Of a DNA stretch of 64,000 nucleotides, positions 56,222-64,000 are shown one piece after another. The stretch's first letter is position 1. Every line of letters starts with the position of its first letter. A program made the position numbers and the translations under genes. Below the pieces are notes generated by a model. It made no database searches, had not been told where the DNA came from, and saw only the letters and a program-made list of their open reading frames with translations. The stretch lies in the NCBI RefSeq assembly GCF_949769195.1, contig NZ_OX458333.1, forward strand, positions 2,294,001 to 2,358,000, given 5' to 3'. This DNA is from Methylocaldum szegediense. GTDB lineage: Bacteria > Pseudomonadota > Gammaproteobacteria > Methylococcales > Methylococcaceae.

Positions 56222-57590
56222 GAAAGTTGTGGATGAGGGATTGAGGTAGGCGGCGTATTCTGGAGGGTCTTCAAGGTCATCCCTTCCTACAAGAGGAGCG
56301 AATACGCCATGAGTGAAGATAAGATCATTGCGCTGAAGAATCCAGGGGCACCAGCTCCCGTGGCGGATGCGTTAACGGAGTTGTTACGGGAAGGCGCCCA
56401 GCGGATGCTGGCGGCGGCGATCGAAGCGGAGGTGGCCGCCTTTCTGGAGCGATTCAAGGACGAGAAAACGGCGGATGGGCGCCAAGCGGGTGGTGCGGAA
56501 CGGTCATCTACCGACGCGGTCCATCCAGACCGGTGTGGGTCCTATCGAGGTCAAGGTGCCGCGGGTGCGAGATCGGTCGAAGGCGATCCGGTTGACCTCG
56601 GCGATTTTGCCGCCGTACCTTCGGCGCCCCCAGAGCCTTGAGGCGTTATTGCCGTGGTTGTACTTGAAAGGGATCTCGACCGGGGATGTTCAGGAGGCGC
56701 TGACGGTGCTGTTAGGGCGGGAGGCGCCGGGGCTGTCGGCGAGTACGATCAGCCGCTTGAAAGAGGTCTGGAAGGACGAGCATCAGCGTTGGTCGCGGCG
56801 GGATTTGTCGAACCGGCGTTATGTGTATCTCTGGGTAGATGGCATTCATTTCGGGGTACGGCTGGAGGATGCGGCGCAGTGCATTCTGGTGGTGATAGGG
56901 GCTACGGCGGACGGCAAGAAGGAGTTGCTGGCGTTGGCTGATGGCTATCGGGAGAGCGAACCGTCCTGGCGCGAGGTGCTGTTGGATCTCAAAGCCCGGG
57001 GTCTCACCCTTGATCCGCACCTGGCCATCGGCGACGGCGCCTTAGGCTTCTGGAAAGCCTTACCGCAGGTGTACGGGACCACCCGTGGCCAACGCTGTTG
57101 GGTCCATAAGACGGCGAATGTGCTCAATAAGCTGCCCAAGAGCCAACAGCCCAAAGCCAAAGCGGCGCTGCACGAGATCTGGATGGCCGCCACCCGGCAG
57201 GAAGCGGAGAACGCGTTCGATCATTTCGTCGAGGTGTATCGGCCCAAGTAGCCCAAGGCGGTGGCCTGCCTGGAAAAGGATCGGGAGACGCTGTTGGCGT
57301 TCTACGATTTTCCGGCGGAGCATTGGATTCACCTGAGGACCACTAATCCAATTGAATCCACCTTTGCCACGGTGAGGCTCAGAACCGCTAAAACGCGAGG
57401 CTGCGTGTCACGGGGAAGTATTCTCGCGATGGTGTTCATGCTGGTGAAAAGCGCCGAGCGACACTGGCGGAGATTGAATGGAGTTCCGCGGCTGGCTCAG
57501 GTCATTGAGGGAGTCGTGTTCAAGGACGGCGTTCAGGAAGACGCCGAGAAAGTCGCCGCCTGATCAACTCCCCATACACAAAATTTGACC
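56222..57590 (+). mobile_element. IS256-family element remnant
   Basis: Imperfect terminal repeats are visible: TTGTGGATGAGGGATTGAGG near 56227 on the left against TTTGTGTATGGGGAGTTGAT near 57587 on the right (reverse complement), both followed inward by GGCGGC. Exact ends and a target duplication cannot be fixed. Its transposase is broken. Confidence 0.7.
56309..57563 (+). pseudogene. IS256-family transposase, frameshifted and with an internal stop
   Basis: The reading frame starts MSEDKIIALKNPGAP and is IS256-like through FLERFKDEKTADGR. An extra C at 56482-56483 shifts frame; the next part begins KRVVRNGHLPTRSIQTGVG and holds the mutator-type core with RYVYLWVDGIHFGVRLED and GDGALGFWKAL. 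A TAG at 57249-57251 (expected Tyr in RPKYPKA) ends that part, and the remainder (CLEKDRETLLAFYDFPAEHW, TNPIESTFATVRLRT) follows in frame. Two independent lesions make it inactive. Confidence 0.88.
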
Positions 57591-57734
57591 ATTACTCTAA
57601 TCCGCAAAACAAGAGGAGAGACCGCCGTAGGAAGAGTGGTTCACTGACCGCTGCCCCATGATCCGGCCAAATACATAGAAGCTCGGCATTCGCAAAACAG
57701 ACGCCTAACACTACCGCAACCTCAAGCGCGGAAT

Positions 57735-58457
57735 TCATCTGAATGGCGGATAAAGACTCGGGAGCGTCCTAACCGTCAGATCTGTTGTGGGGCGAGACAG
57801 GAGATCGGCCCGTTCGGCAAAATCCAGCAATCGCGGCTCGGGATAATCGGTCGGTCTTCCCAATGCTAAGGGATAGGACACTATACTTTCTTCTCCCGCC
57901 CGTCCAAGAACGAAGATCACGCCGCCGTATTCGTCCTTGAAATGGGACAAACTCATGCGCAGGTTGCCGCGCCCCGGATCTGCGAGATAAACGCGGTCCC
58001 CCGCAATCCCTCGCAGTATCGCGAAATGGTGATAGCCGAACGGATGCACGTAAACAAGGACGGGCGCGACGAGTTGCCTGAGCTGCTCGACCTTCAGTTC
58101 GAAACCAGCGGCGCGGTACCCTTTTTCTTCGGCAACCTTTTTGAGATCAAGCAGCGAAAAGCCGATGCGCTTCTTACGTGCCCACTGCTCTTTCGTCAGG
58201 TTGGCCAATATCGCGTTAAGACGAGTCAAAATCTCTTGCTCGGAGGTATCCTCGCCGTAGTAATACCGCAGCAGCGTCGCCAACGCGGCAGCCCCGCACG
58301 AGTAATCGAGCTGCTGTTTGACGACATATTGGTCTCGGAGCTCCTTTAATGTATGCCGCCTTGGTGCCGGCTCCTTTCCCGGATCGGCAAAGGCCGCTCG
58401 ATCCGTAACGACACACAATGCCAAAATCGCCATGGCCAGTCGGCTTACCTTTGCCAT
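57735..58457 (-). CDS. Exported C39-family double-glycine peptidase
   Basis: 240 residues. The Sec signal MAKVSRLAMAILALCVVTDRA (ends AAFA, residue 24) is followed by a papain-like C39 domain: Gln 49/Cys 54 in QLDYSCGAAAL, His 144 in GYHHFAILRG, and Asp 160 in VYLADPGRGN. In ABC peptidase-transporters this domain removes the double-glycine leader; here there is neither ATPase nor membrane domain, and the signal puts it in the periplasm. It lies between peptide genes C and B on the same strand, so it is the likely processing enzyme. FapD of the Fap amyloid system is a known stand-alone exported C39 protein. The longer frame to 58646 has no clear start. Confidence 0.87.
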   Translation of the reverse strand: MAKVSRLAMAILALCVVTDRAAFADPGKEPAPRRHTLKELRDQYVVKQQLDYSCGAAALATLLRYYYGEDTSEQEILTRLNAILANLTKEQWARKKRIGFSLLDLKKVAEEKGYRAAGFELKVEQLRQLVAPVLVYVHPFGYHHFAILRGIAGDRVYLADPGRGNLRMSLSHFKDEYGGVIFVLGRAGEESIVSYPLALGRPTDYPEPRLLDFAERADLLSRPTTDLTVRTLPSLYPPFR

Positions 58458-58696
58458 ATCGTCCCGCTCACATCCTATACCGAAAGTGGGTCCTTTATAC
58501 CACACTCCACGATACGCAAATAAGCGGTGACAGGCGTGGTTTCGCGTGCTAACCCGCAGCTTGCGCGATGGGATAAGCGATGGATTTCTGCGATAGACCT
58601 GATCCGCTTCCGTTTTTTCTCGCTTGCGCCTCGCGGACAAGCTCAACTCGCTTTAGTTGATCCGAACCTCCTGCTGGCGTTCGAAGCGACTTATTT

Positions 58697-58836
58697 AACC
58701 CGACCTATTTAAGATGGGCCGGGTTAATCCGGGGCAGGGATGCTCCGGCACGGCGGCAAGCCGCGTGAGTCCAGGCCGGGCGTGTACCGGCCTGGGCAGT
58801 GGCCGGTAAATACCCTCCTGGTATTTACGGGCCTGA
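58697..58836 (-). repeat. Five-hairpin repeat, copy 3
   Basis: It lies between terminator C and the C39 gene, about 240 nt upstream of the peptidase start. The fifth hairpin is a perfect GTAAATACC/GGTATTTAC stem. The others keep the pattern of copies 1 and 2 with changed bases. It may carry a promoter or processing site for the C39 gene, or be a mobile palindromic repeat. Confidence 0.8.
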
Positions 58837-58867
58837 TTAATAATTTTTGGAAACCGCTTGTTCTCTA

Positions 58868-58905
58868 ATAAAAAAGCGGGAGAACGGATCATCCGATCCC
58901 CCGCT
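58868..58905 (-). terminator. Terminator of secreted-peptide gene C
   Basis: Stems AGCGGG/CCCGCT and CGGAT/ATCCG are followed on the minus strand by TTTTTTATT. It lies 49 nt beyond the stop codon of gene C. Confidence 0.85.
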
Positions 58906-58953
58906 TCACCCATCAGCCCGAATGCGTCGTCTGTACGGGCCTCGGCTTTGTCG

Positions 58954-59250
58954 CTAATTGATGTATTGCTCCGTAACCTGGGCGATAGTCTGGGATGCGA
59001 CACCCAAAACACTCAGGTTGATTCCGACCACCACGGGTAGGGCCAGATTAAGACAAACGTTCGCAAGATTGATCAAACCACCGCCACAAGCGCCACCACC
59101 GCTCCAGCCGCCTTCGACGGTCGCAAGCTGTTCTTCACTCATCGGAGTCAAATTGGACACCTGGCCCAAGGCCCGGAAGTCGTTGTCCGCGAAGGCAGAA
59201 CCGGTAACCATCATCGAAGACAATACCGCGGCCAATGCATACGATTTCAT
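58954..59250 (-). CDS. Secreted double-glycine leader peptide C
   Basis: 98 residues. The signal MKSYALAAVLSSMMVTGSAFA and leader MSEEQLATVEGG are as in B. The 50-residue core begins WSGGGACGGGLINLANVCLN, with six glycines within the first ten residues, two cysteines and two hydrophobic stretches. B and C cores align throughout; C has a five-residue N-terminal insertion. AAGGAG lies 8 nt before the ATG at 59250. It is the gene farthest upstream on the minus strand, and the C39 gene follows after the terminator and repeat copy 3. Confidence 0.88.
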   Translation of the reverse strand: MKSYALAAVLSSMMVTGSAFADNDFRALGQVSNLTPMSEEQLATVEGGWSGGGACGGGLINLANVCLNLALPVVVGINLSVLGVASQTIAQVTEQYIN

Positions 59251-59396
59251 AAGTCGAACTCCTTGTCTTGCATTCAACGCTTTCCTTACGCTCGCGCCGG
59301 GCCCTTGAAACCCTGCGACGCGAAAACATAGCCGCCAAGTCCCTTTGGCTTAGGTCGCATCCTTACGACTAATAGTCACAATACAGGATTCGTGCC
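59251..59396 (-). promoter_or_regulatory. Conserved 146-nt 5' leader of peptide gene C
   Basis: The same length and structure as leaders A and B. The third ANGGA motif is AAGGG here, so four of five are kept. One stem has a G to A change at its first base. The ribosome site AAGGAG is unchanged. Confidence 0.65.
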
Positions 59397-60101
59397 ATCC
59401 CTGGAACTTCGCTTCGGTGCGCCCTTTTCTATTGTTTTTTCAAGACAATTTTTTCCGAGCGTGAGGGGTAACAATAATCGAGCGAACTACTCGCCCTTTG
59501 GCCACCGCCTTCGAGGGTGGGAAATGTAAGATTTTGGAAAACGGTGGAGGAAAATCGTTGCGGTACTCGGCATGCGATAGCGGTTTCGGTAACGTACAAA
59601 CCAACCGAAACAGACTTGCTCCAACCCCACGATTGGCGGCATCACTAAAACGTTTCGATCGATTGTGTTACAAACCTGCCCTCATCGGCTTACTCTGCCC
59701 GATCAGCCGTATCGAGGATCAGCCATGGGTATATCCAAACCGAAATCGCCCCTCCCCGCGTCGCGTCTCGCCGACCGATTTCGCATCGCCATCACTGCAC
59801 CATCGGAAACAACTGACGTGTCGCCGAATTCCGACACCGGCTGATTTTTAAGATTTTGTAAGCGCCGTACGTTGGACGATCCTTAAACAACTTTAAGGTC
59901 TTGATTTCAAAAATAATCCAAGCCCTCGATCGATTTTCGTTTTTGAACAGGCGAAATCCGGCAATGACTATGAAAAGCGAAAAAATGAACGCGTTTCATC
60001 TCTGATCGGCGGCCCATCGTCAATACGGGTGAATGACCGCCGATCCCCCGTCTCATCCAACTCGTTTCGGAAAAGAGAGGACTGTCCGCGCTCCCTGTCT
60101 A
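59397..60101. other. Right border of the peptide island
   Basis: About 700 bp with no supported gene, AT-rich at 59840-60000. It should hold the gene C promoter. I see no integration site or direct repeat that would mark an island border. Confidence 0.45.
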
Positions 60102-60530
60102 TCACTCATCGATCGCCTTGATTCTCGGCACGTGCCGTCCACCTTCGAACTCGGTGGACAGAAAAACCTCGACGATCTTCTTGGCCATGTCGAGGCTAAT
60201 GATTCTTTGTCCCATGGCGATACAGTTGGCGTCATTGTGCGACCGCGTGAGAAAGGCAGTTTCCTCGTTGAAGCAATAGCCACAGCGACAACCTTTGACG
60301 CGGTTAGCCACGATGGCTTCTCCATTGCCGCTGCCGCCCAACACGATCCCGCGCTCGACTTCGCCGTTAGCGACAGCCACGGCGCAGGGGCGGATCCACT
60401 TGGGATAATCGGTTCGTTCGTCACTGAAACAACCGTAGTCTACGACCTCGTGGCCCAGCGAACTCAGCCATGCACGCAGTGCTTCTTTATACTCGAAACC
60501 AGCGTGGTCAGAGGCGATACCGATCTTCAT
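60102..60530 (-). CDS. rpiB: Ribose 5-phosphate isomerase B (RpiB/LacAB family)
   Basis: 142 residues. The N-terminus MKIGIASDHAGFEYKEAL carries the active-site Asp-His, and GIVLGGSGNGEAIVANRVKG and RSHNDANCIAMGQR are family motifs; the usual GTGxG catalytic Cys position is Ser (GGSGNG). It interconverts ribose and ribulose 5-phosphate. It follows suhB on the same strand. Confidence 0.92.
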   Translation of the reverse strand: MKIGIASDHAGFEYKEALRAWLSSLGHEVVDYGCFSDERTDYPKWIRPCAVAVANGEVERGIVLGGSGNGEAIVANRVKGCRCGYCFNEETAFLTRSHNDANCIAMGQRIISLDMAKKIVEVFLSTEFEGGRHVPRIKAIDE

Positions 60531-60634
60531 GATGACTCCTCAGTGGTAACAGCGGGCAGCGGCCCGCTCGGGTTTACAGGAAAGAGCGCGGGAAAGCCTA
60601 ACGCTTTTGGCGACGATACGAAAAGAATGCTCGT

Positions 60635-61465
60635 TCAATCGCGGTCGTTAGCGGCTTTCAACACTTCCAGCATTTCGCGATGGATCAAGCCGTTGCTGGA
60701 AACGATGCGGCCGGTATTTAAGATGTCATCGCCGCCGTCGAAATCGGTGACCGTACCACCGGCTTCACGTACTAGCACGATGCCCGCCGCGATGTCATGC
60801 GGCTTGACCTTCATTTCCCAGTGGCCGTCCATCTGCCCGGCTGCCGTGTAGCACAGATTGAGCGCCGCCGAGCCGATGCGCCGCGTCGCCTGTGCGGTAC
60901 GTTGGAAGGCGAGAAAATTTTTCATGTTGCTGTCGCTGGTGTGGGTGTCGTAGGAAAAACCGGTGATCACCAACGCGCGATTCAGCACCGGTGTTGCCGA
61001 CACGTGAATCGGCGAACCGTTGCGCGTAGCCCCCAGCCCCCGCGCGGCGGCGAACATTTCATCGGTAATCGGGTTGTAGATGACGCCAAGCGAGGGAACG
61101 CCGTCGATCAGCAAGCCCAGCGACACGCAGAACATGGGAAAGCCGTGCGAGAAGTTTACGGTGCCGTCGAGCGGATCGATATGCCACAGGAACTCGCGGG
61201 CGGTCGACTGGACTTCCCCAGCTCTGTACGCCCCGCCCTCTTCGCCTACGATCTGGTGAGACGGAAAGCGCCGGCGCAATTCGCCGACGATGAATTCCTC
61301 GCTGCGAAGGTCGTATTCGGTCACCGGATCGATATCCGTGGTCTTGAACTGTAGCGACGCGGCGCGCTGGTTTTCGAATCCCTCGCGAAGAATGGCACCC
61401 GCACCGCGCGCGATCTCGACGGCGGCATCCAGGATGTCGGTCAGTTTGGGATCAGTCTGTTGCAT
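60635..61465 (-). CDS. suhB: Inositol-1-monophosphatase family protein SuhB
   Basis: 276 residues. Metal-binding motifs are VGEEGGAY and HIDPLDGTVNFSHGFP; the third, normally WDxAAG, appears as KPHDIAAGIVLVREAGG. It hydrolyses inositol phosphate and, as SuhB, modulates rRNA antitermination in E. coli. ATG 61465 (MQQTDPKLTDIL) is preferred over a longer frame. Length is slightly above the usual 260. Confidence 0.9.
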   Translation of the reverse strand: MQQTDPKLTDILDAAVEIARGAGAILREGFENQRAASLQFKTTDIDPVTEYDLRSEEFIVGELRRRFPSHQIVGEEGGAYRAGEVQSTAREFLWHIDPLDGTVNFSHGFPMFCVSLGLLIDGVPSLGVIYNPITDEMFAAARGLGATRNGSPIHVSATPVLNRALVITGFSYDTHTSDSNMKNFLAFQRTAQATRRIGSAALNLCYTAAGQMDGHWEMKVKPHDIAAGIVLVREAGGTVTDFDGGDDILNTGRIVSSNGLIHREMLEVLKAANDRD

Positions 61466-61513
61466 AGTTGCTTGCCGTTGACGAAAACGAGCGGGCCATT
61501 CTACCTCAGACGG

Positions 61514-61547
61514 AAAAAGAGCCGCAGCCCGAAGGTTTCCGCGGCTC
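61514..61547 (-). terminator. Terminator after the peroxiredoxin gene
   Basis: A perfect 7-bp stem GAGCCGC/GCGGCTC with a 15-nt loop is followed on the minus strand by TTTTTCC, 22 nt beyond the stop codon. Confidence 0.75.
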
Positions 61548-61568
61548 ATGGTAATCAAGAGGCTATTC

Positions 61569-62075
61569 TTACAGGTGCGAAAGGATCGCCTCGGCGCTCG
61601 AAACCTCAAACTTGCCCGGCTCCTCGACAGCGAGATGGGTTACGACGCCGTTGTCCACCACCATCGCAAAACGCTGGCAGCGCACGCCCATGCCCTTGGC
61701 GGTAAGATCGAGCTCAAGGCCGAGCTTACGGGTATATTCGGCGCTGCCGTCGGCTAACATGCGCACCTTGCCGCCGGCATTCCTCTCCCTGCCCCAGGAT
61801 GCCATCACGAACGCGTCGTTGACGGCCACGCACCAGATTTCGTCGACATTCTTGGCTTTCAGCTTGTCGAAATTGGCGATATAACCCGGCAAATGTTGCG
61901 CGGAACAGGTCGGCGTGAACGCCCCTGGAACGCCGAAAATCACGATTTTCTTTCCCTTTACGAGCTCGCTGACGGACAATGCCTGAGGCTTCAACGGACA
62001 GCTGGTCGCTGAGTCGAATTCCGTCGATTCGTAAAGCGTACCCTCGGGAAGGCGGTCTCCAACTTTGATCGTCAT
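61569..62075 (-). CDS. Peroxiredoxin of the Prx5 / hybrid type
   Basis: 168 residues. The peroxidatic Cys lies in VPGAFTPTCSAQHLPGY near residue 60; the Arg-containing region is GVRCQRFAMVVDNG. It reduces hydrogen peroxide and organic hydroperoxides with glutathione or glutaredoxin. ATG 62075 has GAGGTG upstream. A further start 14 codons upstream is unneeded. Confidence 0.93.
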   Translation of the reverse strand: MTIKVGDRLPEGTLYESTEFDSATSCPLKPQALSVSELVKGKKIVIFGVPGAFTPTCSAQHLPGYIANFDKLKAKNVDEIWCVAVNDAFVMASWGRERNAGGKVRMLADGSAEYTRKLGLELDLTAKGMGVRCQRFAMVVDNGVVTHLAVEEPGKFEVSSAEAILSHL

Positions 62076-62351
62076 GGCATCACCTCGGATGGTTATGGGA
62101 AGATGGTGAAAAACCAATGTCCAGGCCGGGAAAGACCACGCCGCGCCGGTTCGGTCATCGCATCGCGCGAGAGACCATCACCGCATCCTGAGACATTACT
62201 TTCGAAACAGCCGTTGACCGCTTCGACGCGGTAGAAACACCGCGAGGACTCCGATCGTCATCCCTCCAGCCGCTCGAGCACGTCCAACCGCCGTTTCAAG
62301 GATTATGATATGTACACTATTTCCTAGCTTATAAAAATAAGGGGAGAACCG

Positions 62352-63365
62352 ATGAACGACCGAAAACTCCGTTGGGGCATACTCGGCGCGGCGCGCGTCA
62401 ACGAACGACTGATGCCGGCCATCGTCGAAGCGTCGAACGCCGAACTGGTCGCCATCGCCAGCCGCCGCCCGGGAGCCGCCGCGGAGACACTGGCGAAATA
62501 TGCGCCGCAACAGCAAGGCGTCCGGACTTATGACAATCTCGAAGCGCTGCTCGACGACACGGAGGTCGAGGCCGTTTACCTGCCGCTCGCCAATCGCGAA
62601 CACGCCGAATGGACGCTGCGCGCCATCCGCCGCGGCAAGCATGTATTGTGCGAGAAACCGATGGCGTTGACCGTCGCCGACATCGAGGCCATCGAGGCAG
62701 CAGCGCGTGAACATAAGGTAACCGTGATGGAAGGGTTCATGTACCGTTTCCACCCGCAGCATGCGCGGGTGTGGGAATTGATTCGCTCCCGCCTTATCGG
62801 CGAGATTCGTTCCGTCCGCGCCACTTACTCTTTCATGATGCGTCCTGCGCGGCTCTACCGTTTAGCGGAAAGCGTCGAGCGTGGCGGCGGCGCGATGTGG
62901 GACATCGGCTGCTATGCCATTCATTCGGCCCGAATGTTTTTTGACGAGCCGGCCGTTGCCGTGACGGCGATCGCGAAATATGTCGATAGCGGCGCGGATA
63001 TCACGACCAGCGGCGTGATCGATTTCGGAGACGGCAAACATGCCCATTTCGATATCAGCTTCGAAAGGGCGCGGCGCTCGGAATACGAAATCATAGGCAC
63101 CAAAGGCGGCCTGAAATGCCATATCGTGTGGCAGCTTCCGGGCGATATCCCCGTGCTTTCATGGTGGACTGAGGATGGGCGTCAATGTGAAGAACGTCTG
63201 CCCGCGGCCAACCATTTCAGGCTGGAAGTCGAACATTTCAGCGAATCCGTGTTGACCGGAAAGGCGCCACTGCTTTCGCTGGATGATGCAAAAGCCAACT
63301 GCAGCATCATCGTCGCCGCACTACAGTCCGCGGCTCAGGGGCGAACGGAAAAGCTGGCGCCATGA
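62352..63365 (+). CDS. Gfo/Idh/MocA-family oxidoreductase
   Basis: 337 residues. The Rossmann fold begins WGILGAARVNERLMPAI and the dinucleotide motif continues with the family EKPxxL signature, seen as HVLCEKPMALTVADIEA near residue 99. The second domain has GGGAMWDIGCYAIHSAR. These enzymes oxidise or reduce sugars or related polyols with NAD(P). GGGGAG precedes the ATG. The substrate cannot be told and there is no sugar operon beside it. Confidence 0.92.
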   Translation: MNDRKLRWGILGAARVNERLMPAIVEASNAELVAIASRRPGAAAETLAKYAPQQQGVRTYDNLEALLDDTEVEAVYLPLANREHAEWTLRAIRRGKHVLCEKPMALTVADIEAIEAAAREHKVTVMEGFMYRFHPQHARVWELIRSRLIGEIRSVRATYSFMMRPARLYRLAESVERGGGAMWDIGCYAIHSARMFFDEPAVAVTAIAKYVDSGADITTSGVIDFGDGKHAHFDISFERARRSEYEIIGTKGGLKCHIVWQLPGDIPVLSWWTEDGRQCEERLPAANHFRLEVEHFSESVLTGKAPLLSLDDAKANCSIIVAALQSAAQGRTEKLAP

Positions 63366-63560
63366 CGCGTCAGCGCTCCGGTGCTGTGTCCGATCGTTCC
63401 AACGGCTCTCAAACCACTGTAGGCGAAAAGGTTTCGGCCACGTGCGAACTGGCGACGTACGTAGCGATCTCCCGCCAGTGAAACGTATAAAGGGAAGCGT
63501 CGGCCTGCAGCGAAATGCCTCGAGGGCGGTTGAAAAAGCGCTATAGCTATACTTTGTTAT

Positions 63561-63631
63561 AGAACCTATCCCAGCAGGCCTTTCGCCTTGAGCTTGCCGA
63601 AGGATTTCTTGAGTCTGCTGGGATAGGTTCT
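63561..63631. repeat. Long perfect inverted repeat upstream of the HD-GYP gene
   Basis: Two perfect 17-bp arms, AGAACCTATCCCAGCAG and its complement, surround a 37-nt centre. It ends about 43 nt before the HD-GYP start. It could be a small mobile palindrome or a leader hairpin; there is no T tract. Confidence 0.7.
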
Positions 63632-63673
63632 TAACGTAATCCCGGCGTCCGGATTATTTTTGGAGAAAACACC

Positions 63674-64000
63674 GTGGACAACCGTATGGATTCTCCTGGA
63701 ATAACGACCCTGAGAAAGATCAAAGTAGCGGCCGGCGATTTGAAGATCGGAATGTACGTATGCGAGTTGGATCGCCCCTGGCTCGATTCGCCATTCCTGT
63801 TTCAGGGATTCGTGCTCGCCACGCAAGCGGACATCGACGCCGTTCGAAAAGTATGCAAATACGTCTACATCGACGCCTATCGAACACAATTCCCGGAAAC
63901 CACCCCCCGCCGCCGGCCGATTAAATCGTCGCGTCTATCGTGGACCGCCGCCCCGCCGGAAAAGCGGGTATCCGTCGAACGTGAAATCGACCGCGCTCAA
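63674..64000 (+). CDS. HD-GYP-type c-di-GMP phosphodiesterase, N-terminal part (runs off the window)
   Basis: 109 codons are open to the window end. KVAAGDLKIGMYVCELDRPW, then PFLFQGFVLATQADIDAVRK and CKYVYIDAYRT, match the DUF3391 domain at the N-terminus of many HD-GYP proteins. The HD-GYP part itself lies outside the window. The GTG at 63674 has GGAG 8 nt upstream; an ATG at 63686 is an alternative. Confidence 0.8.
   Translation, partial: MDNRMDSPGITTLRKIKVAAGDLKIGMYVCELDRPWLDSPFLFQGFVLATQADIDAVRKVCKYVYIDAYRTQFPETTPRRRPIKSSRLSWTAAPPEKRVSVEREIDRAQ

Noticed and set aside
56309-57251. Programmed frameshift in the IS256-type transposase
   Set aside because: No slippery sequence is seen at the shift and a second lesion (internal TAG) follows, so decay is more likely.
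52602-59400. Island as a prophage or integrative element
   Set aside because: No integrase, attachment repeats, tRNA gene or phage gene is visible; only IS elements are present.

Overview
The window reads as chromosome of a GC-rich gammaproteobacterium. The runs der-bamB-yfgM-hisS-pilW-rlmN-ndk, a nuo operon with fused nuoCD, and opgG/opgH are typical of that class. A VPLPA-CTERM surface protein and the general character of the proteins fit the Methylococcales, but no methane-oxidation gene is present, so that assignment is a guess.

Layout. 0.2-2.6 kb: a three-domain acyl ligase-ACP-acyltransferase protein. 2.8-3.9 kb: an intact IS481-family element. 4.0-10.9 kb: the housekeeping run der to ndk (minus strand). 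11.2-15.8 kb: thiD, a stress trio (BON protein, HPF with cold-shock domain, zinc-ribbon protein) and nadE. 15.8-21.7 kb: a looser region with a VPLPA-CTERM protein, two copies of a five-hairpin repeat and an orphan hybrid sensor kinase. 21.7-26.6 kb: fetAB, gloC, an Rhs relic, a DUF3313 lipoprotein and a cysteine-rich pseudopilin-like protein. 27.1-41.9 kb: the complete complex I operon nuoA-nuoN (minus strand). 42.1-47.2 kb: argS, a SPOR protein, a heme-oxygenase-like monooxygenase, ppnN and a uracil-DNA glycosylase family gene. 47.2-51.4 kb: the osmoregulated periplasmic glucan genes opgG-orf-opgH. 52.1 kb: sixA. 60.1-64 kb: rpiB, suhB, a peroxiredoxin, a Gfo/Idh/MocA oxidoreductase and the start of an HD-GYP protein.

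The most unusual part is the accessory island at about 52.6-59.4 kb. It holds three paralogous small secreted-peptide genes on the minus strand. Each starts with a Sec signal peptide, followed by a canonical double-glycine leader (MSEEQLAxVEGG) and a short hydrophobic glycine/cysteine-containing core. Between two of them lies a C39-type double-glycine peptidase that carries its own signal peptide and no ABC transporter. This suggests export through Sec and a second, periplasmic cleavage at the GG site, instead of the usual peptidase-transporter route. All three peptide genes share a nearly identical 146-nt 5' leader with repeated ANGGA motifs in predicted loops, resembling CsrA/RsmA control, and each ends in a related terminator. 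IS481 copy 2 has inserted into the terminator loop of the middle gene, and a broken IS256-type transposase lies nearby. I regard this as a candidate undescribed secreted-peptide maturation system; its function cannot be read from the sequence.
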